From Clostridium sp. CAG:710 (GTDB lineage Bacteria; Bacillota_I; Bacilli_A; RF39; UBA660): a stretch of DNA of 64,000 nt. The stretch is taken from assembly GCA_000432595.1 (NCBI GenBank), contig HF996867.1, forward strand, positions 1 to 64,000, in the 5' to 3' direction. Under the pieces are notes generated by a model. The model searched no databases, was not told the origin of the DNA, and saw only the letters and a list, made by a program, of their open reading frames with translations. Position numbers and translations under genes: made by a program. Positions 1 to 7,414 of the stretch are shown piece after piece (position 1 is the stretch's first letter; each line of letters opens with the position of its first letter).

Positions 1-867
1 GATGGTGGAGTAATAGCAAATCCAAATATGTCATATTATTTTCAACAATTAACTGCATTAGAGGAAATTAATTTAGAAAAACTAGATACATTTGGCGTTA
101 TAACCATAGACCATTTATTTTATAATTGCAAATCATTAAAGATGGTAGATGTAGCAAACATTGATACGGGCAATGCAACAAACATGTCCCATATGTTTTA
201 TAATTGTAGCTCATTAACTTCTATAAATCTTTCTAATTTTATAACAACAAAAGCAACTAATATGTCAAACATGTTTTATAACTGTAACTCATTAACTGAA
301 CTTAATATTAATAATTTCGACACTAGTAATGTATCAAATATGTCAAGAATGTTTTATGGTTGTTATCGTTTAACGAAGTTGGACTTGACAAACTTTAATA
401 CCTCAAAGGTAACAAATATGGCACTTATGTTTACTGGATGTGCTGGCCTAACAAAACTAGATTTAACAAAATTTGATACCAGAAATTTAACAAACATGCA
501 AAGCATGTTTTCTGGTTGTACTAAAATAAAAGAGTTAGATATAAGAAATTTTAATACTTCAAAGGTAACGAATATGTTAAAATTATTTTCTGATTGCCCC
601 TCATTAATAGAAATTGATTTAACAAACTTTAATACTTCAAATGTAATAGATATGTCAAATATGTTTTTCAATTGTAGAAGTATGGAAGAAATTGATGTTA
701 GTAGTTTTGATACCACAAAAGTAAATAATATGTCTGAAATGTTTGCAAACCTACTTAAGATAAATACAATATATGTAGGAAGTAAATGGACAATGCAAAA
801 TGTTACCAACAGCACAAATATGTTTAAAGATTCTCGTATATCAAATGTGACTTTAAAGCAGTCCTAA
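1..867 (+). CDS. BspA-like leucine-rich repeat surface protein (5' partial)
   Basis: The reading frame is open from base 1, so the N-terminus lies upstream of the window; the first ATG at 28 is internal. The visible 288 residues are about ten tandem repeats of roughly 23-24 residues with the pattern FDTSNVTNMSxMFxxC..L..LDL, the DUF285/BspA-type repeat (PF03382 family). Such proteins are usually surface exposed and involved in adhesion. No wall anchor or membrane segment is visible at the C-terminus, which ends in a non-repeat cap after the motif NSTNMF. Any signal peptide must be upstream. The repeat identity is seen; surface location is inferred from the family. Confidence 0.85.
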   Translation, partial: DGGVIANPNMSYYFQQLTALEEINLEKLDTFGVITIDHLFYNCKSLKMVDVANIDTGNATNMSHMFYNCSSLTSINLSNFITTKATNMSNMFYNCNSLTELNINNFDTSNVSNMSRMFYGCYRLTKLDLTNFNTSKVTNMALMFTGCAGLTKLDLTKFDTRNLTNMQSMFSGCTKIKELDIRNFNTSKVTNMLKLFSDCPSLIEIDLTNFNTSNVIDMSNMFFNCRSMEEIDVSSFDTTKVNNMSEMFANLLKINTIYVGSKWTMQNVTNSTNMFKDSRISNVTLKQS

Positions 868-876
868 AACTTTGAG

Positions 877-905
877 TTGCAATTTTTAAAGTTTTGTGCT
901 ATAAT
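877..905 (+). promoter_or_regulatory. Promoter for the membrane-anchored gene at 935
   Basis: TTGCAA (877-882), a 17-bp spacer and TATAAT (900-905), with an extended -10 TG at 897-898. It lies 30 bp upstream of the start codon. Confidence 0.7.
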
Positions 906-934
906 ACGCGGTATAAAGAGAGGGGAGTTTTAAA

Positions 935-1768
935 ATGAAAGATAAGAAAACGATATTATTATTACTTGTAGGTATATTACTTGGAGTAACAATTATGGGA
1001 GGAGTAGTATGCTTTGCTGTTAGTAAAGTTAAACTAGTAGATAAAACATATGCTGCTAAAGTAAATAATTCAAACGAAGAAGCTACTAAATCCACAAAAG
1101 AAGTTCCAGTATATGAATACTATGAATCTAAAGTAGAAGAAAGTAAAAAAGAAAATCAAACACCTAAAGCTAATACAAATACTAGTACAAAATCAAATAC
1201 AACAAAAACACAAACAAATAAAACTACTAAATCTACAAAAACAGAAACAATTAAAAATACAGTAACAAATACAACTGTAAAAGTAGATAATGCATCAGAA
1301 AAAGTAGTTAAATATATAGAAAATGATGATAAAAACGTATTTACTGATGCTAATATTGAAGATTTTAATTCTAAAGTAAAAGCAGAAATCATTAAAATTA
1401 CAGATTTCGTATTTAATGGTACAGAAATCAATGGACATACATTTGATGAATTAACTGAACAAGCTAAATTATATGTTATGGATTTATTAGTAAAAATTGA
1501 TGCTAAAATAGAAGAAGTTCATCCAGGATATAAAGATGAAATCAAAATTAAAGTAAAAGATTACACTGATAGAATGACAGATAAATATTATGAAATAACT
1601 GAAAAAATATGTACTGAAATGGGTACTACTGCTTGTAATCAGGCAAAAAAAGATGTAGAAAAAATGAAAGTAAACTTTAATTTAACACTTGATCTTGCTA
1701 AAATTCTTGGTAAATCAGCTGTTGAAAGTTTAAAAGAGTGGTATGAAATCTTTAAAAGCACTAATTAG
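935..1768 (+). CDS. N-terminally membrane-anchored protein, unknown function
   Basis: 277 residues. A short basic start is followed by one hydrophobic segment (about residues 6-31), then a Lys/Thr/Asn-rich low-complexity linker (about 60-115) and a mostly helical, charged C-terminal domain (about 120-277) containing two Cys. This looks like a single-pass anchor with an extracytoplasmic or wall-spanning linker. I do not recognise the C-terminal domain. The start ATG follows GAGGGGAG with good spacing. It has its own promoter and a terminator overlapping its stop, so it is probably monocistronic. Confidence 0.75.
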   Translation: MKDKKTILLLLVGILLGVTIMGGVVCFAVSKVKLVDKTYAAKVNNSNEEATKSTKEVPVYEYYESKVEESKKENQTPKANTNTSTKSNTTKTQTNKTTKSTKTETIKNTVTNTTVKVDNASEKVVKYIENDDKNVFTDANIEDFNSKVKAEIIKITDFVFNGTEINGHTFDELTEQAKLYVMDLLVKIDAKIEEVHPGYKDEIKIKVKDYTDRMTDKYYEITEKICTEMGTTACNQAKKDVEKMKVNFNLTLDLAKILGKSAVESLKEWYEIFKSTN

Positions 1769-1778
1769 TGCTTTTTTT
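1754..1778 (+). terminator. Intrinsic terminator
   Basis: Perfect palindrome AAAAGCACTAA/TTAGTGCTTTT followed by T's; it includes the end of the upstream gene. Confidence 0.8.
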
Positions 1779-1832
1779 CTTGATGAAAAAATGTTTATAT
1801 AGTAAAATTTATATTAGTTTTGAGGTGAAAAA

Positions 1833-3425
1833 ATGATTCAATTAAATAATGTAACATTAAAATTTGGTAAAAGAACACTTTTTGAAGATGTTAATATAAA
1901 ATTTACGCCAGGTAATTGCTATGGACTAATAGGGGCAAATGGTGCAGGTAAATCTACTTTCTTAAAACTATTATCAGGAGAGCTAGAAACAACACATGGT
2001 GATATAGTAATCACAAAAGGAGAAAGAATCGCAGTTTTAAAACAAGATCATTATAAATATGATAATGAAAGAGTAATAGATACAGTTATTATGGGAAATA
2101 CAAAACTTTATCAAATAATGAAAGAAAAAGAAGAATTGTATTCTCATACAGAATTTACTGATGAAGATGGTATAAGATTAGGTAACCTAGAAGCCGAGTT
2201 TGCTGAACTTAATGGATGGGAAGCAGAAAGTGAAGCAAGTGAATTATTAAATAATCTAGGGGTAGAACTAGACATTCATTATTCACTTATGAAAGATATT
2301 CCAAATAATAAAAAAGTAAAAGTATTATTAGCTCAAGCACTATTTGGTAATCCAGATATCTTATTATTAGATGAACCAACTAACAACTTAGATATAGATG
2401 CAATTGAATGGTTAGAAGAATTCTTAATTAACTTTAATAACACAGTAATAGTAGTCTCACATGATAGGCATTTCTTAAACAAAGTGTGTACACATATTGC
2501 TGATATTGATTATAACAAGATTAAGCTTTATATAGGAAATTATGATTTCTGGTATGAATCAAGTCAATTAGCGCTAAAGCAAATGAAAGAAGCCAATAAG
2601 AAAAAAGAAGAAAAAATAAAGGAATTACAATCTTTTATCGCAAGATTCTCTGCAAACGCTTCAAAATCTAAACAAGCAACATCAAGAAAAAAGATGCTAG
2701 AAAAAATAGAATTAGATGAAATAGTGCCATCATCAAGAAAATATCCATATATTGACTTTAAAATAGAAAAACCAGCAGGAAAAGAAATACTATCAGTAAA
2801 TAAATTATGTAAAACAATAGATGGAAAAAGAATACTTAACAAAATTAGCTTTACAGTCTTAAAAGGAGACAAAATAGCATTTGTCGGTAGTGATAACATC
2901 GCAAAAACGACTCTTTTTAAAATACTTATGAGAGAAATGAAAGCAGATAGCGGAGAAATAACATTTGGTAAAACTATAGTAAAATCATATTATCCACAAG
3001 ACAACACAGAATACTTTAAAGAAGATGAAACCATCATGAAATGGATTGGTCACTATTATAATATAGATGATGAAACAGTACTAAGAGGATTCCTAGGTAG
3101 AATGTTATTCTCAGGAGACGATGTTTTTAAAAGAGTACCAGTATTATCAGGTGGAGAAAAAGCAAGATGCATGTTATCAAAATGTATGCTTGAAGCGCCT
3201 AACTTTCTTATACTAGATGAACCAACAAACCACCTAGATCTAGAAAGTATCACGGCACTTAATAATGGACTTATGAGATTTGAAGGCGAAATATTATTTG
3301 CTTCACATGACCATCAATTTATTCAAACAGTTGCCAATAGAATTATTGAAATAAAAAGCGATGGAACAATAATAGATAGAAGAATGACTTATGACCAATA
3401 TCTAGAAGAAAAGAAAGGTAAATAA
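1833..3425 (+). CDS. ABC-F family ATPase (YbiT/YkpA-like)
   Basis: 530 residues with two ABC domains and no membrane segment, joined by a charged linker (about 245-310) whose FIARFSANASKSKQATSRKK stretch is typical of ABC-F proteins. NBD1 has GANGAGKST, LLLDEPTNNLD and SHDRHF; NBD2 has LSGGEKARCMLSK and LILDEPTNHLD. Family members bind the ribosome and act in translation or antibiotic protection; the sequence is closest in memory to the YbiT/YkpA branch. NBD2's P-loop reads GSDNIAKT, with Ala where the last Gly of GxxxxGK[ST] is expected, so ATP binding there may be altered. ATG follows GAGGTGA. It appears monocistronic. Confidence 0.9.
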   Translation: MIQLNNVTLKFGKRTLFEDVNIKFTPGNCYGLIGANGAGKSTFLKLLSGELETTHGDIVITKGERIAVLKQDHYKYDNERVIDTVIMGNTKLYQIMKEKEELYSHTEFTDEDGIRLGNLEAEFAELNGWEAESEASELLNNLGVELDIHYSLMKDIPNNKKVKVLLAQALFGNPDILLLDEPTNNLDIDAIEWLEEFLINFNNTVIVVSHDRHFLNKVCTHIADIDYNKIKLYIGNYDFWYESSQLALKQMKEANKKKEEKIKELQSFIARFSANASKSKQATSRKKMLEKIELDEIVPSSRKYPYIDFKIEKPAGKEILSVNKLCKTIDGKRILNKISFTVLKGDKIAFVGSDNIAKTTLFKILMREMKADSGEITFGKTIVKSYYPQDNTEYFKEDETIMKWIGHYYNIDDETVLRGFLGRMLFSGDDVFKRVPVLSGGEKARCMLSKCMLEAPNFLILDEPTNHLDLESITALNNGLMRFEGEILFASHDHQFIQTVANRIIEIKSDGTIIDRRMTYDQYLEEKKGK

Positions 3426-3440
3426 TGTTTGCCTTTTTTT
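3415..3440 (+). terminator. Intrinsic terminator
   Basis: Stem AAAGGTAAA / TTTGCCTTT with one G-U pair, then seven or more T's. It overlaps the end of the ABC-F gene. Confidence 0.7.
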
Positions 3441-3456
3441 CATATATTGAAAATGG

Positions 3457-3729
3457 GTGATAAGTATTTTTAATGAAGAAGATATAAATAATATTATAAA
3501 GAAATTAAATATAAAATTTGATAAATTTACAAAAGATGACTTTATAACAGGTATAAATATAGAGTTAGAACATGGAACAATTAACAAAGTAACTAATGTA
3601 ACAGATAATGATCTAGAAAAAACCTCAAAAATAGCACTTGCACATTTAAATGAATTTCCTAATTATTATAATAAAGAATATGGACTACCAATGTTTGAAA
3701 AATACCTCCAATATAGATTAAATAATTAA
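3457..3729 (+). CDS. DUF5661 family protein
   Basis: 90 residues, soluble. The core FTKDDFITGINIELEHG...TNVTDNDLEKTSKIALAHLNEFPNYY matches the small DUF5661 family (pattern: ELEHG, TNVT, IALAHLxEFPdYY). Its function is unknown. The start is GTG at 3457; no good Shine-Dalgarno lies upstream, so the exact N-terminus is uncertain, but the family match begins within the first 15 residues. It lies between a terminator and the rhodanese gene. Confidence 0.75.
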   Translation: MISIFNEEDINNIIKKLNIKFDKFTKDDFITGINIELEHGTINKVTNVTDNDLEKTSKIALAHLNEFPNYYNKEYGLPMFEKYLQYRLNN

Positions 3730-3771
3730 TTGATAATGAAAACCTACATATAATAAAGTGGAGGTATAGCA

Positions 3772-4056
3772 ATGAATGACATTACTGTATTACAGTTAAA
3801 AAGTTTAATTCCTGGTGTAAAAATAATAGATATTAGAGATAATTATCAATATAATTTAGGCAATATTCCAACCTCAAAAAATGTACCAGTTAACTTTTTA
3901 CTGACTAATCCAAACCTATATTTAAATATGCAGGATAGATATTATATTTATTGTGAATATGGTAGTACAAGTAGTAGTGCTTGTGAAAAATTAAGAAGAA
4001 AAGGATATAATGTAGTTAATATCATTGGGGGATATAACGAATATAAGAGGTTGTAA
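3772..4056 (+). CDS. Single-domain rhodanese-like protein
   Basis: 94 residues. Shows the rhodanese fold markers IDIRDNYQYNLGNIP and the active-site loop YCEYGSTS with Cys about residue 62, followed by ACEKLRRKGYNVVNIIGGY. Single-domain rhodaneses transfer sulfane sulfur or act as sulfur carriers. The partner is not evident from context. The start ATG has GGAGG nine bases upstream. A shared hairpin ends both this gene and the convergent DUF2179 gene. Confidence 0.9.
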   Translation: MNDITVLQLKSLIPGVKIIDIRDNYQYNLGNIPTSKNVPVNFLLTNPNLYLNMQDRYYIYCEYGSTSSSACEKLRRKGYNVVNIIGGYNEYKRL

Positions 4057-4066
4057 AACCTCTTAT
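4043..4066. terminator. Bidirectional terminator between convergent genes
   Basis: Perfect 10-bp stem ATAAGAGGTT/AACCTCTTAT with a 4-base loop. AT-rich tails lie on both sides, between the convergent genes ending at 4056 and 4063. Confidence 0.7.
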
Positions 4067-4575
4067 TTTATGTATCCATTTTGTACATATTTAGTTTCAG
4101 TTACAATAAAGAAGGAGTTTTTATCAACTGAGTAAGCAAGAGCCCTTAAGTGTTTAAGACTCTTGTTTTTAATTTCTACAAACAACATATATTTATCTTC
4201 TTCATTCATTCCATTAACATTAACAACTGATACTCCATATCCATTCTCTCTTATAACATTAACCAACTTATATTTAGTAGTAATTATTTGTATACTTAAA
4301 ATAGATTCAATAAAGTGTTTAGATAATATAGAACCAATATATGTTCCAGTAGAAAATCCAAGTGAATAAGATATCGCAATCCATATACTACTTTCATTAG
4401 TACTTAATGCTTCTCTTACTACTAAAAACCAAACAAACACTTCAATAAATCCAATTATACTAGCATAAATTGCCTTTCCCTTAACTGTAATTATAGTTCT
4501 AAAAGTACCTAAAGATACATCTATTATTCTAACAAAAAAGATTTTAACGCATAATAAAAACAAAGCTAAATTCAT
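4063..4575 (-). CDS. DUF2179/UPF0316 membrane protein
   Basis: 170 residues. There are three N-terminal hydrophobic segments (DUF5698 part, motif VRIIDVSLGTFRTI) and a cytoplasmic C-terminal DUF2179 domain (about 100-170; GYGVSVVNVNGMNEEDK). The family is UPF0316; its function is unknown and DUF2179 may bind a ligand. The start at 4575 is chosen because GGTGAT lies just upstream on this strand; the frame is open 31 codons further but without a ribosome site. It is divergent from the VTT-domain gene. Confidence 0.85.
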   Translation of the reverse strand: MNLALFLLCVKIFFVRIIDVSLGTFRTIITVKGKAIYASIIGFIEVFVWFLVVREALSTNESSIWIAISYSLGFSTGTYIGSILSKHFIESILSIQIITTKYKLVNVIRENGYGVSVVNVNGMNEEDKYMLFVEIKNKSLKHLRALAYSVDKNSFFIVTETKYVQNGYIK

Positions 4576-4578
4576 AGA

Positions 4579-4659
4579 ATCACCATTAATATTATTCCTA
4601 ATTATTAAGTTATTATGTTTAAAATAATAGTAAAGTGTATTATAATAATTAATGGTGAT
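4579..4659. other. Divergent intergenic region with 12-bp inverted repeat
   Basis: ATCACCATTAAT (4579-4590) and ATTAATGGTGAT (4648-4659) are perfect inverted copies. They contain the GGTGAT ribosome sites of both divergent genes. A TATAAT at 4641-4646 with weak TTTAAA at 4618-4623 fits a rightward promoter. The repeat could be an operator or just two identical leaders. Confidence 0.5.
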
Positions 4660-4662
4660 AAT

Positions 4663-5238
4663 ATGCAAGAAATTATAAATTCATTTGTAAATAATATAGT
4701 AACCTATTTGCAGACATTTGGAATACCATTTGGCTGTTTTATAGTTATATTAGAATCAATTATTCCAGCACTTCCATTAGGAGTATTTATTGCCTTTAAT
4801 ATGATGGCATTTGGCAATGTAGTAGGATTTTTAATATCTTGGTTATCAACGAGTTTAGGATGTACACTTTCTTACTTTTTCTTTAAAAACTTTGTTGGTA
4901 AGAAGATGGAAAAAGTAATAAAAAAATATCCAAAAGTAGAAAAGCCATTAAAAGCAGTAAAGAAAATAAGTTTTAGTAATTTAGTACTTATAATTGCACT
5001 TCCATTTTCACCAGCTTTTCTTATAAATATAGCGTGTGGTTTATCTAAAACAGATTTTAAAAAATTTATAACAGCAATATTAATAGGTAAATTATCTATT
5101 ATATATTTTTGGGGATTTGTATCAAAAAGTTTGTTAGAAAGCATCACTGATATAAAAACACTAGTAATAATTGGAATACTATTAATTGCTAGTTATACAT
5201 TATCTAAAATAGTAAATAAAAAATTAAAATTTGAATAG
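4663..5238 (+). CDS. VTT-domain (TVP38/TMEM64/DedA-like) membrane protein
   Basis: 191 residues with about five hydrophobic segments. Motif LESIIPALPLGVFIAFN near the N-terminus and ALPFSPAFLINIACGLSK in the middle match the TVP38/TMEM64 VTT superfamily. These membrane proteins are linked to lipid scrambling or envelope maintenance; the substrate here is unknown. The start ATG at 4663 has GGTGATA immediately upstream; an earlier in-frame ATG at 4615 lacks a ribosome site and lies upstream of the likely -10. Monocistronic. Confidence 0.85.
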   Translation: MQEIINSFVNNIVTYLQTFGIPFGCFIVILESIIPALPLGVFIAFNMMAFGNVVGFLISWLSTSLGCTLSYFFFKNFVGKKMEKVIKKYPKVEKPLKAVKKISFSNLVLIIALPFSPAFLINIACGLSKTDFKKFITAILIGKLSIIYFWGFVSKSLLESITDIKTLVIIGILLIASYTLSKIVNKKLKFE

Positions 5239-5248
5239 CTTTACTTAA

Positions 5249-5277
5249 TTTACATCTAAAATTATAAATGATATAAT
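5249..5277 (+). promoter_or_regulatory. Promoter for rmuC
   Basis: TTTACA (5249-5254), 17 bp, TATAAT (5272-5277). Transcription would start about 5284, which excludes the ATG at 5288 as the likely initiator. Confidence 0.75.
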
Positions 5278-5299
5278 ATAGTAAACTATGGAGGTAAAT

Positions 5300-6397
5300 A
5301 TGGAATACATAATAATTGGACTACTAGTACTATTAATCGTTTTAGTAATTGTATTAATTTCTAAAAATAATGTCAAAAGCAGTAATGAAGCTAACATGAC
5401 AGAGCGTCTTGGTAGATTTGAGGTAAATATTAATAAAGAGATAAATGATTTTAAAAATGAACTAAATAGGGGATTAAATGAAGATTTTGATAAGTTAAAT
5501 AATAAAATAGAGGCTAGACTTAACTTAATAAATGATAAAGTAAATGAAAGACTAGATCAGAATTTTGAAAAAACAAATAAAACATTTACTAATGTATTAG
5601 AAAGACTAAGCAAAATAGATGAGGCGCAAAAAAAGATAGATGGATTATCCAATGATATAGTATCTCTTCAAAGTATACTTACTGATAAAAAAAGTAGAGG
5701 TATCTTTGGTGAAGTAAATTTAAAACATATATTAGTAAGTGTCTTTGGAGAAAAGAATGACAAAATATATTCTCTTCAATATACACTTCCAAATGGTACA
5801 ATCGCAGATTCAGTTTTATTCGCACCAGCTCCATTAGGAACAATCGCAATAGACTCCAAATTTCCATTAGAAAGTTATAGAATGATGGTTGATAAAAAAC
5901 TTCCACAAGAAATAAGAGAACGTTATGAAAAACAGTTTAAATCAGATGTAAAAAAACATATAGATGCAATTAGTAGTAAATATATAATTGAAGGAGTAAC
6001 ATCTGATCAAGCAATAATGTTTTTACCCGCTGAGGCAATATTTGCTGAGATAAATGCATACCATCAAGATATAATTGAGTATGCCTATAGAAAGAAAGTA
6101 TGGATTACTTCTCCAACAACATTAATTTCAACATTAACGGTTATTCAAATGATTATTAAAAATATAGAAAGAGATAAATATACATCAGTAATTCATGAAG
6201 AATTAAATAAATTAGGAGTAGAATTCTCAAGATATAAAGAACGTTGGGATAAACTAGCTAAAAGCATTCAAACGGTTAATAAAGATGTAGAAAGTGTATA
6301 TATAACAACAGAAAAAATATCTAAGAAATTTGACGTAATAAGTGGAGTAGAAATAGATAAAATTAATAATGAAGATTATGATAAATTAAATGTATAA
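5300..6397 (+). CDS. rmuC: DNA recombination protein RmuC
   Basis: 365 residues. An N-terminal membrane anchor (about 1-22) is followed by a long coiled coil (about 30-125) and the RmuC nuclease-like domain (about 130-335) with KKSRGIFGEVNLKHIL, IAIDSKFPLESY and MFLPAEAIFAEI. RmuC is thought to limit recombination between inverted repeats. The start is 5300, because GGAGGT at 5290-5295 serves this ATG, not the ATG at 5288. Length is slightly short but normal for Gram-positive RmuC. Followed by a terminator. Confidence 0.92.
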   Translation: MEYIIIGLLVLLIVLVIVLISKNNVKSSNEANMTERLGRFEVNINKEINDFKNELNRGLNEDFDKLNNKIEARLNLINDKVNERLDQNFEKTNKTFTNVLERLSKIDEAQKKIDGLSNDIVSLQSILTDKKSRGIFGEVNLKHILVSVFGEKNDKIYSLQYTLPNGTIADSVLFAPAPLGTIAIDSKFPLESYRMMVDKKLPQEIRERYEKQFKSDVKKHIDAISSKYIIEGVTSDQAIMFLPAEAIFAEINAYHQDIIEYAYRKKVWITSPTTLISTLTVIQMIIKNIERDKYTSVIHEELNKLGVEFSRYKERWDKLAKSIQTVNKDVESVYITTEKISKKFDVISGVEIDKINNEDYDKLNV

Positions 6398-6401
6398 ACT
6401 A

Positions 6402-6436
6402 AGAGAATCAAAAGAATTGATTTTCTTTTTCTTTTG
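6402..6436 (+). terminator. Intrinsic terminator of rmuC
   Basis: 10-bp stem AGAGAATCAA/TTGATTTTCT with one G-U pair, followed by a T-rich tract. Confidence 0.65.
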
Positions 6437-6502
6437 AATAAAAAATAGATATAAATACATAATATTATTGTAAGAAAAACATAAAATCTAATAGGTGAAA
6501 TT

Positions 6503-6724
6503 ATGATAAGGACACTTCTTTTTTTACTGGGTTTTGGTCTAACAGTAATTGGATTCATGTATATAATCTTATATTTAAATTTACTTACTATGGGATATTC
6601 AGTAGTTGATTATATTATGTTTGTTTTAAAAAGAAGAGAGTGTATCTATGCCATAATTGGACTTATTATAATAACTATTACTATTTTTTGTAAGGGAGAA
6701 AACGATAATGTTATATATATATGA
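6503..6724 (+). CDS. Small two-TM membrane protein
   Basis: 73 residues with two hydrophobic segments (about 3-27 and 48-64) separated by a short basic loop (LKRRE). I do not recognise a family. ATG has AGGTGAAA upstream. It overlaps the DUF3603 gene by 17 bases, which suggests translational coupling. It ends in TGA, one of only two UGA stops among the genes here. Confidence 0.6.
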   Translation: MIRTLLFLLGFGLTVIGFMYIILYLNLLTMGYSVVDYIMFVLKRRECIYAIIGLIIITITIFCKGENDNVIYI

Positions 6725-7355
6725 TATTTTACTAAATTGGTGTAGAGATAAATTATATGATTTCTTTGAATGGGAAAAAACCGACAAGCTAGAACACGTT
6801 AAAAAGATACCACTAATTAGGGTAGAACGAGGACTAATTAATAAATTGTCAACAGAAACAATAAAATTAGACGAATCATTTCCTTCAAAGATTTATAACT
6901 TAACAGAAATATATAATTCAAAAAATGTAACAAAAGTACCATACGCAATTTTATTAACTGATGGTTTATCTGCACTAGCAATTAAACTTGACAAATCAGG
7001 AAACATAAAATTTAGAAGCAAACTATTAATAGATGAAGAAGAGGAAATATTATGCTTTTGTAATAGACTAGATAAATATAAATTAAAGTATACTGAAAGG
7101 CCAGGAAATACTATAGAAGACTTCACAACAAGAAATGAGAAAAAAATAAGAACCTTTTTACTTAATGATATAGAAACAACATATAAAAAGAAAGATTATG
7201 AAAAACTAAAATATTTATATAATGAATATTGTGGTATTACAACAAATAATATGGAATTAATCTATAATAACTTAATAGAAAGTATCCATTATGAAATAAA
7301 TAGTGGACACATAAAAATTTACAATTTGCTTCAACTAATAGGAAATAAGAACTAG
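6708..7355 (+). CDS. DUF3603 (UPF0736/YjbA-like) protein
   Basis: 215 residues, soluble. The N-terminus MLYIYDILLNW...FFEWEKTDKLEHVKKIPLIRV matches the YjbA/UPF0736 family of Bacilli. The family has no established function. It starts inside the preceding small membrane gene, with AAGGGAG upstream. An open reading frame of normal size; no defects seen. Confidence 0.8.
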   Translation: MLYIYDILLNWCRDKLYDFFEWEKTDKLEHVKKIPLIRVERGLINKLSTETIKLDESFPSKIYNLTEIYNSKNVTKVPYAILLTDGLSALAIKLDKSGNIKFRSKLLIDEEEEILCFCNRLDKYKLKYTERPGNTIEDFTTRNEKKIRTFLLNDIETTYKKKDYEKLKYLYNEYCGITTNNMELIYNNLIESIHYEINSGHIKIYNLLQLIGNKN

Positions 7356-7376
7356 TTTGTATTGGCACTAGTTTTT
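7350..7376 (+). terminator. Weak terminator overlapping next promoter
   Basis: AACTAGT (7350-7356) and ACTAGTT (7367-7373) flank a 10-base loop and are followed by T's. The next gene's -35 box sits in the loop. Confidence 0.45.
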
Positions 7377-7390
7377 ATTTATGATATAAT
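7362..7390 (+). promoter_or_regulatory. Promoter of the pseudopilin gene
   Basis: TTGGCA (7362-7367), 17 bp, TATAAT (7385-7390), 25 bp before the ATG. Confidence 0.75.
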
Positions 7391-7414
7391 TAAGAAGAAT
7401 AGAGGGTGTAGCAA

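Noticed and set aside
1..867. Tandem repeats as a CRISPR array or DNA satellite
   Set aside because: The repeats are conserved at the protein level (BspA-type) but vary in DNA, and are in one open frame.
6722..6724. UGA read as Trp, as in Mycoplasma
   Set aside because: UGG is used throughout for Trp, no gene needs UGA as sense, and the UGA at 50433-50435 is followed by a normal ribosome site for the next gene.
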